DNA from: an uncultured Bacillota bacterium
GTDB taxonomy: Bacteria > Bacillota > Clostridia > Peptostreptococcales > Anaerovoracaceae
DNA: 13,489 nt
Reading direction: 5' to 3'
Assembly (NCBI GenBank): GCA_946410475.1
Contig: CAMKAM010000024.1
Span: 1 to 13,489 of the forward strand
The notes under the pieces were generated by a model. The model made no database searches and was not told the DNA's origin. It saw only the letters and a list, made by a program, of their open reading frames with translations. Every line of letters starts with the position of its first letter. Positions within the stretch are counted from its first letter, which is position 1. Both the position numbers and the translations under genes were made by a program. Shown here piece after piece: positions 1 through 5,763 of this stretch.

Positions 1-366
1 GAAAAAATGGAATTGAAAGAAATCGGAATAGAGTTTGCACACCATGGAGAGGAACGAGAACTAAACGCTACCGAAAAAGAACTGGAACTATTCGCTTTGA
101 TAATAAAGGTGATAGAGGACTATGGACAAAAAACAGACGATATTGTTTTAACGAGGAATTCGGGCAACTATTTATCCGTAAAGATACCACCGTCGGATAT
201 CGCTCGAATCAAATACACGGATAGAGCCAAGTGGATACAGTTACCGTATAGTGCAAAAGAATCCGGGAAAAGATATATTGACGAACCCGAAGATATATTA
301 TCGTTCAAAGATGACATTGTTGCTCATTACTACCTTGCAATGGCTAACAAGTTACTTGGTTATTAG
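1..366 (+). CDS. Hypothetical protein, A/T-rich, possibly cut by the window edge
   Basis: I do not recognise this protein. The first ATG is at 7 and gives 119 residues, but the frame is open to the window edge (two more codons, Glu-Lys) and there is no room to see a ribosome binding site, so this may be the C-terminal part of a longer protein. The sequence is soluble-looking, with no signal peptide or membrane segment. It has a charged helical N-terminal half (rich in Glu/Leu/Lys, residues 15-40), then a segment with Tyr, Trp and basic residues (about 50-90) and a second helical stretch to the end. Codons are clearly A/T-richer (TTA, ATA, AAA, GAA) than in the rest of the window. With the tRNA-Ser 3' end just beyond it, this suggests cargo of an integrated element, but that is inference. 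Confidence 0.6.
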   Translation, partial: EKMELKEIGIEFAHHGEERELNATEKELELFALIIKVIEDYGQKTDDIVLTRNSGNYLSVKIPPSDIARIKYTDRAKWIQLPYSAKESGKRYIDEPEDILSFKDDIVAHYYLAMANKLLGY

Positions 367-412
367 CAATAGTCAGATTTGACGGGTAATAATACCGCTA
401 AAAACTAAAAAC

Positions 413-433
413 GGACGCCAAATGGACGCCAAA
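413..433. repeat. Tandem 10-bp direct repeat next to tRNA-Ser
   Basis: GGACGCCAAA occurs at 413-422 and again at 424-433, separated by a single T. The inner copy (CGCCAAAA at 427-434) is also the inverted match of TTTTGGCG at 474-481, across the 3' end of the tRNA-Ser gene. Short direct repeats of this kind lie beside attachment sites of many tyrosine-recombinase elements as arm-type binding sites. That role is inferred here, since no integrase gene lies in the window. Confidence 0.6.
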
Positions 434-440
434 AGCAAAC

Positions 441-476
441 AAAAACGCTGGAATCGTTGAAATTCCAGCGTATTTT
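441..476 (-). terminator. Rho-independent terminator of tRNA-Ser
   Basis: A perfect 10-bp stem, ACGCTGGAAT at 445-454 and ATTCCAGCGT at 462-471, encloses a 7-nt loop. Read on the reverse strand, it lies directly after the tRNA-Ser CCA end and is followed by a T run (A run at 441-445 on the forward strand). A T run at 473-477 on the forward side means it could also stop transcription coming from the unknown gene on the left. Confidence 0.85.
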
Positions 477-564
477 TGGCGGAGGACATGGGACTCGAAC
501 CCACGGGGCTGTTACGCCTTACTCCCTTTCCAGGGGAGCTCCTTAGCCACTCGGTCAATCCTCC
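477..564 (-). tRNA. tRNA-Ser (anticodon GGA)
   Basis: On the reverse strand an 88-nt class II tRNA can be folded. The acceptor stem is GGAGGAT/GTCCTCC, the discriminator base is G (typical of serine tRNAs), and CCA is encoded at 479-477. The anticodon stem CTCCC/GGGAG carries the loop CTGGAAA, giving anticodon GGA, which reads UCC and UCU. There is a long variable arm and a T-loop with GGTTCGAGTCC. Its promoter lies just upstream and a strong hairpin terminator just downstream, so it is a single-gene unit. The 3' end of the tRNA faces the A/T-rich left edge, the orientation seen when integrases use tRNA 3' ends as attachment sites. Confidence 0.97.
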
Positions 565-586
565 GTGTCGCACTTTCGTACATATT

Positions 587-615
587 AATCTAACATAATG
601 CAGATGGTTTTTCAA
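587..615 (-). promoter_or_regulatory. Predicted promoter of tRNA-Ser
   Basis: Reverse strand: -35 TTGAAA (615-610), 17-bp spacer, -10 TAGATT (592-587). The start would fall about 15 nt before the mature tRNA 5' end. The -10 is only a 4/6 match, so the exact hexamer is uncertain. Confidence 0.5.
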
Positions 616-796
616 GGAAATGTTTTTGTGCGCTTCAAGGCGGAAGATTCTGAAAACAGAGCCTGTTACTTCTCAAATGTGAAGGGTCTGTTAAGGTGGA
701 ATGAAGTCGGTTTGAAAATCTTTTGACGGAGAAAAGACGCTTTTTTGAATGACTTTGAAGATGATCTGAAGTCTTCAGGTAGTTATGTGAAATGGG

Positions 797-825
797 TTGA
801 ACCGTCTTCCGGACGGCGTTATAGT
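797..825 (+). promoter_or_regulatory. Predicted promoter of the NlpC/P60 gene with an inverted repeat in the spacer
   Basis: -35 TTGAAC (797-802), exact 17-bp spacer, -10 TATAGT (820-825). Transcription would start near 832. Most of the spacer is a small inverted repeat, CCGTC-TTCCG-GACGG (802-816), placed where a repressor or activator could bind. The repeat's role is inference. Confidence 0.6.
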
Positions 826-834
826 CACACCTGT

Positions 835-863
835 GCCGGGCAGGGTATCAAATGAGGCCCGGC
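835..863 (+). other. 5' leader stem-loop of the NlpC/P60 mRNA
   Basis: A perfect 7-bp G/C-only stem, GCCGGGC (835-841) and GCCCGGC (857-863), has a 15-nt loop. It starts only about 3 nt after the predicted transcription start and ends 7 nt before the ribosome binding site (AGAAGGGGG, 871-879). It is not followed by a T run, so it is not a terminator. A stability or regulatory hairpin is the likelier reading. Confidence 0.5.
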
Positions 864-887
864 TCGTGAGAGAAGGGGGTTTGAAAT

Positions 888-1763
888 ATGAAAACTATAA
901 CAGTAAGCAGAGTAAAAGATATGCGCAGGCGGATAGCAGGCATTGCGCTGGCGGCGACGGTCGCGTTCACCGGGATAGTCCCGGCGGCAGGCGCGGTGCT
1001 TCCGGCAGGTGCATCGCATGCAAAGGCTGCGGCAAAATCATCGGTCAAGGCTGATATCGAGGTCAAGAGCTATCTTAAGACGGGTTCGAAGGCGGTTGTC
1101 AAATGGACAAAGGTCAAGGGTTCGGACGGATACAAGGTGTCGAGAAAGGTCAGCGGCGGATCGTGGAAGACGATCAAAAGAGTAAAGGGCGCAAAGACGA
1201 CGAAGATAAAGCAGACGGGACTTAAAAAGGCAAGGACCTACAGCTACAAAGTCGAGTCGCTCGACAAGGTGGACGGTGAGACGGTAACGACGGCGTCGGA
1301 TACATCCTCGGTCTATGTTCCGAAGAAGCTTACTAAAAAGACGAAGACATACAGCAAGACGAACCAGGCCAGTGTCATCAGACTTGCAAGGACAAAGCTC
1401 GGCAAGAGATATGTCTGGGGAGCGGAAGGTCCGAACACGTTCGACTGCAGTGGATTCGTTTACTGGGTCATGAAGCATTCGGGCGTAGCCGGAGTCAAGG
1501 TGAAGAGATACACGGCTCAGGGGATCTATAATGCTTACGGAAGATACAGCATCGGAAGATCCGTGTCCAAAGCTCAGCCGGGGGACATCGTGCTCTTCGG
1601 AAGACATAAGTCCAAGCACAGCATCTATCACGCGGCCATCTATTACGGCAGCGGAAATGTCATCCACGCATCGACAGGCTGGGGCGGCGGAAAGCGCGTC
1701 AAGATCACGAAGGCTGATACGAGACACATCGCGGTGATCATCAGACTTCCGGGACTTAGATAG
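888..1763 (+). CDS. Secreted NlpC/P60 peptidase with FN3-like domain
   Basis: Predicted exported cell-wall hydrolase (291 residues), of the family that cleaves gamma-D-Glu-diamino acid or similar bonds in peptidoglycan peptides. A signal peptide covers about residues 1-48: basic start, hydrophobic 16-38, and an Ala-rich end with likely cleavage near AKA at 45-47. A fibronectin-III-like fold, typical of wall proteins, spans about 55-145 (WTKVKGSDGYKV, then YSYKVES). The NlpC/P60 domain spans 160-291 with the catalytic Cys187 in FDCSGF, His248 in YHAAIYY and His260 in NVIHAS. All three are intact. The ATG at 888 is supported by AGAAGGGGG eight bases upstream. The mature protein is very Lys-rich, which fits binding to anionic wall polymers. 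It is a single-gene unit with its own promoter and a probable terminator, and its exact wall substrate is unknown. Confidence 0.93.
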   Translation: MKTITVSRVKDMRRRIAGIALAATVAFTGIVPAAGAVLPAGASHAKAAAKSSVKADIEVKSYLKTGSKAVVKWTKVKGSDGYKVSRKVSGGSWKTIKRVKGAKTTKIKQTGLKKARTYSYKVESLDKVDGETVTTASDTSSVYVPKKLTKKTKTYSKTNQASVIRLARTKLGKRYVWGAEGPNTFDCSGFVYWVMKHSGVAGVKVKRYTAQGIYNAYGRYSIGRSVSKAQPGDIVLFGRHKSKHSIYHAAIYYGSGNVIHASTGWGGGKRVKITKADTRHIAVIIRLPGLR

Positions 1764-1802
1764 ATAAGCGGCTCAGAGAGTCATAGAAAAAGAGATACGA
1801 CG

Positions 1803-1835
1803 GGCGCACCGGTTGATCGGTGAGCCTATTCTATT
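1803..1835 (+). terminator. Probable terminator after the NlpC/P60 gene
   Basis: The hairpin GGC-G-CACCG / CGGTG-A-GCC (1803-1811 with 1818-1826) has one internal mismatch and a 6-nt loop, and is followed by a broken T run (TATTCTATT). It is weaker than the other terminators in this window. Confidence 0.5.
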
Positions 1836-1854
1836 GAAAATGATCGCAGTACTT

Positions 1855-1883
1855 TTTACAAAACAGTCAATTGATGATATAAT
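1855..1883 (+). promoter_or_regulatory. Predicted promoter of the nucleotidase-rdgB-yihY operon
   Basis: -35 TTTACA (1855-1860), exact 17-bp spacer, perfect -10 TATAAT (1878-1883). The expected start is near 1890. This would place the ATG at 1893 almost on the transcript end and supports the downstream start at 1923 for the first gene. Confidence 0.75.
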
Positions 1884-1910
1884 TATCTACCTATGAGTTA
1901 TAGGGAAAAG

Positions 1911-1916
1911 AAGGAG
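1911..1916 (+). promoter_or_regulatory. Ribosome binding site deciding the start at 1923
   Basis: AAGGAG lies 6 nt before the ATG at 1923. An in-frame ATG at 1893 has no such site and would put ten mostly charged residues before a good signal peptide, so 1923 is chosen. Confidence 0.8.
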
Positions 1917-1922
1917 TTCGCA

Positions 1923-4289
1923 ATGAAGAAGGCATGCTCTATATTCCTCATATTGATGCTTGTCATATGTACGATGGCGCCGATGGCGGCACTTGCTGAT
2001 GAGAATGACGGAACACAGACTCAGGATCCGGGGCAGTCGCAGCAGCAACAGCAGGACACCGGCGGCCAGAGCCAGGGAGGTCAGAGCCAGCAACAGGATA
2101 CAGGCGGTCAGAGCCAGGGAGGCCAGGGCCAGCAGCAGAACACAGGCGGTCAGAATCAAGGCGGTCAGAGTTCGGGCGGCAGCTCGTCCCAGGACGATTC
2201 TTCAGGTACGAAGAATGACAACGATGACAAGAAGAAGGACGATGACTCTTCGAAGAATGACCAGAAGACCACTGAGGACAGATCTGCTGTTACAATGAAG
2301 AAAAAGCAGAACACTGAGAACCCGAACGGTGAAGTCTCGATCATTTTCACGGGAGACATCCATTCTCACCTCGACTCGCAGAACGAGATCGGCGGTTTCG
2401 CGAAGATGAAGACGCAGATCGATGATATAGAGAAGACCTATCCGGATACGTTCCTTTTCGATGCCGGCGGTTTTTCGATGGGAACAGCTTTCCAGACGAT
2501 ATATACTTCGGTCGCATCAGAGCTCCGTATGATGGGAACGCTCGATTATGATGCCGTGACTCTCGGAGATCATGAATTCGATTACAGGGTAGGCGGCCTC
2601 GGAAGGATGCTGAACAAGGCAGCGGATTCGAAGCGGATAATAACGACGAGCAAGACTATCCTGAACAAATCGACATGGAGACGCCAGACTATCGTTGAAG
2701 AGAACCAGTTCATGCCGGAGATCGTCTGCTCGAACATAAACTGGGAGAAGACGCTCGCGGATGAAGAGTTCGAGAAAACCGGCAACTATCTCAGGAAGGC
2801 GATGAAAAACTACGGAGTCTGCGATTATACCGTGATCGATAAAGGCGGAGTCAAAGTCGCGGTCTTCGGTCTGATGGGTGAGGATGCAGTAAGCAAAATA
2901 TCGACCACAGGGATCAAGTGGGACAACTATATCGAAAGGGCAAAGGCTGTCGTCAGCGAGATCAAGAGGAACAAGGAAGCCGATATCATCGTCTGCCTTT
3001 CGCATTCCGGATATTCAACTGAAGAAGGCGCTGACAGCGAGGATGCCAAGCTTGCCAAAGAGGTCCCGGACATAGATATCATAATCAGCGGCCACGCCCA
3101 CGAAGCCCTCAAAAAACCGGTGAAGATCGGTGATACGATCATCGCAGCTTCGGGGCAGAACACTAACTATCTCGGTCACATGACCCTCAAAAAGAAAAAT
3201 AAAAAGTACGTAGTAAAGGACTACAAACTCTACAGGATGGGATCGAAGGTCAACGAGGATTATCAGACCAAGGCGACGGTCCAGGAGTTCAGAAGCATGA
3301 TAGACTCCACATATTTCAACAAGTTCGGATTCAGTTCCGAAGAGACTCTGGCCAGATCTGATTTTGATTTCACTCCCGTTGAGCGATTCGCCGAAGAAAA
3401 TGATGAAAACTCTCTCGGAAATATCGTAGCGGACTCGTTCAAATATGCTGCGGAGCAGGCCGGAGGTACGGATGGTGACGAAGTGGCCTGCGCTATCGTC
3501 CAGAGCGGAACGTTAAAGGGAACGCTTGGAAAAGGAAAAATCACAGCGATAGATGCTTTCGACGTATGCGCGACCGGTATGGGAAATGACGGAAGACCGG
3601 GTTATCCTCTCGTCAGCATGTACCTGACGGGAAAAGAACTGAAGATGGTGCCTGAGGTGGACGCTTCACTTTCGAAAGGTGACAAGGAAGCCATACTTCA
3701 CATGAGCGGATTGACATACGGATTCAACGATCACAGGGTATATCTCAACAAAGCTGTCGACATCAGGCTTGAGAAGAACGGATCGAAGGAAAAGATCGTG
3801 AACAACGAGATGTACCGCGTCGTAACAGGTCTTGAGACATGCAGGCTGTTCGAAGACATGGACTTCAAATCACATGGCTTGCTCCAGATAGTGCCGAAAG
3901 ACAAGGACGGCAATGAGATCACGGATTTCAAGCAGCACATAATAAAGAAAGACGGTCGCGAACTGAAGGAGTGGTACGCTCTTGCGCTTTATCTGGATTC
4001 GTTCGATGACAACAAGGTGCCTGCTTACTACGAGAAAAGCACGGGTCGCGAGGTCGACGAGACAAGCATCGCGCCATGGCAGATAGTCAAGCAGCCCAAC
4101 AACTACGGAGTCATGATGATAGCGATGTTCATGATACCGGTAGTGATACTGATAGGAATAGTGCTCGCGATCAGGAACAGGAGGCGGATACGCAGAGGAT
4201 ATGAAGAGAGCATGTTCGACGGCAGCCGCCGCAGTCGCAGCCGCACTCACAGGATGGGTATAGAAGGCGGAAGGAGAAAGAGATCCTGA
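1923..4289 (+). CDS. Membrane-anchored 5'-nucleotidase-like metallophosphoesterase
   Basis: Protein of 788 residues of the UshA/5'-nucleotidase family, which hydrolyses extracellular nucleotides and related phosphate esters with two metal ions. In order: signal peptide 1-25; a Gln/Gly repeat linker (about 38-88); an acidic Asp/Lys/Ser linker (90-120); metallophosphoesterase domain about 137-435; C-terminal nucleotidase domain about 470-700 (SLGNIVADSFKYAA at 497-510); one membrane helix (729-750) and an Arg-rich cytoplasmic tail. Metal ligands visible are Asp145 and His147 (GDIHSHLD), His361 (CLSHSG), and His391 and His393 (SGHAH). Two usual ligands differ: the expected Asp of the DAGD motif is Gly183 (DAGGFSMG) and the Asn of GNHEFD is Asp216 (GDHEFD). 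Activity may thus be altered or lost. It is the first gene of an operon with rdgB and yihY, and its stop codon overlaps the rdgB start by one base. Confidence 0.9.
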   Translation: MKKACSIFLILMLVICTMAPMAALADENDGTQTQDPGQSQQQQQDTGGQSQGGQSQQQDTGGQSQGGQGQQQNTGGQNQGGQSSGGSSSQDDSSGTKNDNDDKKKDDDSSKNDQKTTEDRSAVTMKKKQNTENPNGEVSIIFTGDIHSHLDSQNEIGGFAKMKTQIDDIEKTYPDTFLFDAGGFSMGTAFQTIYTSVASELRMMGTLDYDAVTLGDHEFDYRVGGLGRMLNKAADSKRIITTSKTILNKSTWRRQTIVEENQFMPEIVCSNINWEKTLADEEFEKTGNYLRKAMKNYGVCDYTVIDKGGVKVAVFGLMGEDAVSKISTTGIKWDNYIERAKAVVSEIKRNKEADIIVCLSHSGYSTEEGADSEDAKLAKEVPDIDIIISGHAHEALKKPVKIGDTIIAASGQNTNYLGHMTLKKKNKKYVVKDYKLYRMGSKVNEDYQTKATVQEFRSMIDSTYFNKFGFSSEETLARSDFDFTPVERFAEENDENSLGNIVADSFKYAAEQAGGTDGDEVACAIVQSGTLKGTLGKGKITAIDAFDVCATGMGNDGRPGYPLVSMYLTGKELKMVPEVDASLSKGDKEAILHMSGLTYGFNDHRVYLNKAVDIRLEKNGSKEKIVNNEMYRVVTGLETCRLFEDMDFKSHGLLQIVPKDKDGNEITDFKQHIIKKDGRELKEWYALALYLDSFDDNKVPAYYEKSTGREVDETSIAPWQIVKQPNNYGVMMIAMFMIPVVILIGIVLAIRNRRRIRRGYEESMFDGSRRSRSRTHRMGIEGGRRKRS
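2055..2168 (+). repeat. In-frame 42-bp repeat coding a Gln/Gly-rich linker
   Basis: The unit DTGGQSQGGQSQQQ (14 residues, 42 bp) occurs at 2055-2096, nearly identically at 2097-2138, and as a shortened third copy NTGGQNQGGQ at 2139-2168. It lies between the signal peptide and the catalytic domain, so it is probably a flexible spacer crossing the wall. Such repeats expand and contract by slippage. Confidence 0.85.
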
Positions 4290-4885
4290 TGGAAAAGATC
4301 GTTGCAGCAACACAGAACAAAGGAAAGATCAGAGAGATAGATGAGATAACCTCGAAACTCGGCTTTTCGGTCATTTCACGTGAAGAGGCCGGGGTGCCTG
4401 AAGACTTCGATACCGACGAGACAGGTACGACGTTCGAGGAAAACTCGCAGATGAAGGCGGAAGACATCATGCGCATCACCGGCATGAGCGCCGTCGCTGA
4501 TGATTCAGGTCTCGTGGTAGACGCGCTCGGAGGAGAGCCGGGAGTCTACTCCGCGAGATACGCAGGTGAGGACCATGACGATGCGGCTAACAGAAAGCTC
4601 GTCCTCCAAAGGATGGAAGGCGTTCCTGAAGAGGAGAGGACGGCGAGGTTCGTGTGCGTGGTGACGCTCGTCCGCCCGGACGGCAGCAAGACGGTATGCC
4701 GCGGGACTGTCGAAGGACATATTATTGAGGAAGAGAGAGGGGAGAACGGATTCGGATACGATCCGATATTCGTGCCCGAAGGATACGACAGGACGTTCGC
4801 GGAGATGACAGCCGAAGAGAAGAACGGCATCAGCCACAGAGGCAACGCCCTGAAAGCTCTGGAGGAAAAACTCGGTAATATATGA
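4289..4885 (+). CDS. rdgB: XTP/dITP diphosphatase, RdgB/HAM1 family
   Basis: House-cleaning cytoplasmic NTPase (198 residues) that hydrolyses dITP, ITP and XTP to the monophosphate and pyrophosphate, keeping deaminated purines out of DNA and RNA. Family signatures are all present: the phosphate-binding start VAATQNKGKIREI (5-17), the catalytic acidic motif ADDSGL (70-75) followed by GGEPGVYSARYAG (81-93), FGYDPIF (155-161), and the base-recognition motif SHRGNALKAL (182-191). The length is typical. The ATG shares one base with the stop of the nucleotidase gene (TGATG) and the stop overlaps the next start (ATGA), so all three genes should be translated together. Pairing an extracellular nucleotidase-like protein with a nucleotide-sanitising enzyme makes sense as nucleotide metabolism, but a joint function is not shown. 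Confidence 0.96.
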   Translation: MEKIVAATQNKGKIREIDEITSKLGFSVISREEAGVPEDFDTDETGTTFEENSQMKAEDIMRITGMSAVADDSGLVVDALGGEPGVYSARYAGEDHDDAANRKLVLQRMEGVPEEERTARFVCVVTLVRPDGSKTVCRGTVEGHIIEEERGENGFGYDPIFVPEGYDRTFAEMTAEEKNGISHRGNALKALEEKLGNI

Positions 4886-5685
4886 AAGATAAGAACAGAT
4901 TCTGGAGAATGGTCGATCTGGGAATGAAGCAGATCAATGACCCATATTATCAGGGCTTTGCGGCTCAGATATCCTTCTATCTGATGCTGTCTCTCGTCCC
5001 TACGGTGCTCCTGATCTCACAGGTGCTGTTTTCCATAATGGGAGCTACCCTCGATGATGCTGTCGGATGGATCATAGGAAATGCCGACGGAGTGATCGCT
5101 TCCACGCTGAAGAATCTCCTGACCTACAAGTCGGGCGGCTTCTCGAACATCATCTATATCATCATTGCTCTCTGGGCGGCGTCCAGGGCGCAGTTCTCGA
5201 TGATGAGGATCAATAATTTCATGAACAGCGAAGGCTGGTCGACGGGAAAGGGCTACTGGCATGAGAGATTCCGCGCGGTCATCAACATGGCCGTGACGTT
5301 GATAGTCATCATTCTGTGTCTTGCAGTAATGGCTTACGGCGGCAAGATCTTCGAACTGATAAGCAACTTCCCGGACATCTGGATAGCCCTGAGGTGGCCG
5401 ATAGGTCTGGGTCTGTACTTCCTGATGATCAGCTTCAATTATTACAGGATGCCCGAAAAGAAGGTGAGGTACAGAGAGATCATACCGGGGAGCATATTTG
5501 CCTCGGTTGGGCTTTTGATCGTGACACTGTTCTATTCGTTCTTCACATCCAAGTTCGCGAACTACGACATCATTTACGGATCGCTGGCTACGATCGTCGC
5601 CCTGATGTTCTGGTTCTTCTTCCTGTCATGGGTGTTCATCCTGGGCATGCTGTTCAACAAGGTGTGGAAGGATACGAAAAGATAG
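4882..5685 (+). CDS. YihY/BrkB family inner-membrane protein
   Basis: Integral membrane protein of 267 residues. Six hydrophobic segments can be seen at about 31-53, 87-105, 131-152, 167-187, 200-223 and 233-258, with a short basic N terminus (MKDKNRFWRM) and a basic end (KVWKDTKR). The PYYQGFAAQISFYLMLSLVP start, the Arg/Gln segment after the second helix (WAASRAQFSMMRINNF) and the PGSIFAS stretch are characteristic of the YihY (once wrongly called RNase BN) family. Its molecular role is not settled; transport or envelope functions have been proposed. The ATG overlaps the rdgB stop by 4 nt. The nearest purine-rich site (GGAGGA at 4861) is about 15 nt away, so translation probably depends on coupling to rdgB. 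It is the last gene before a strong terminator. Confidence 0.92.
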   Translation: MKDKNRFWRMVDLGMKQINDPYYQGFAAQISFYLMLSLVPTVLLISQVLFSIMGATLDDAVGWIIGNADGVIASTLKNLLTYKSGGFSNIIYIIIALWAASRAQFSMMRINNFMNSEGWSTGKGYWHERFRAVINMAVTLIVIILCLAVMAYGGKIFELISNFPDIWIALRWPIGLGLYFLMISFNYYRMPEKKVRYREIIPGSIFASVGLLIVTLFYSFFTSKFANYDIIYGSLATIVALMFWFFFLSWVFILGMLFNKVWKDTKR

Positions 5686-5711
5686 TAAGCTGATATATGA
5701 AAAGGAAATCA

Positions 5712-5745
5712 AAAAGACATCCGCTGAACGGATGTCTTTTTTTCA
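5712..5745. terminator. Bidirectional terminator between convergent yihY and serA
   Basis: The stem AGACATCCG (5716-5724) / CGGATGTCT (5730-5738) has a 5-nt loop, an A run before it and an eight-base T run after it (5738-5745). It works in both directions: it ends the nucleotidase-rdgB-yihY operon on the forward strand and serA (stop at 5764) on the reverse strand. Confidence 0.93.
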
Positions 5746-5763
5746 TATCTATGACCTCGTGGC

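Larger units (their letters stand above)
566..887. other. Intergenic region between tRNA-Ser and the NlpC/P60 gene
   Basis: About 320 nt without a convincing gene. The left end holds the reverse-strand tRNA promoter and the right end (797-887) holds the promoter and leader of the NlpC/P60 gene. In between there is A/T-rich sequence with an imperfect hairpin around 655-695 (ACAGA...TCTGT arms) and a small palindrome, CTGAAG-T-CTTCAG, at about 769-781. I see no riboswitch that I can name and no conserved short gene. Confidence 0.6.

Noticed and set aside
373..615. A reverse-strand open frame over tRNA-Ser
   Set aside because: It is a translation of the tRNA gene and its terminator, a common false call.
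640..887. A c-di-AMP (ydaO) riboswitch upstream of the NlpC/P60 gene
   Set aside because: NlpC/P60 genes often carry this riboswitch and some G-rich stretches look similar, but the conserved terminal motifs are missing and a good promoter lies at 797-825, leaving a leader of only about 55 nt.
1893..1922. The upstream ATG at 1893 as start of the nucleotidase gene
   Set aside because: It falls at the predicted transcription start, has no ribosome binding site, and would disturb the signal peptide. The ATG at 1923 is preceded by AAGGAG.
2035..2185. The repetitive stretch as a CRISPR or mobile repeat
   Set aside because: It is an in-frame protein-coding repeat with no spacers and no cas genes nearby.
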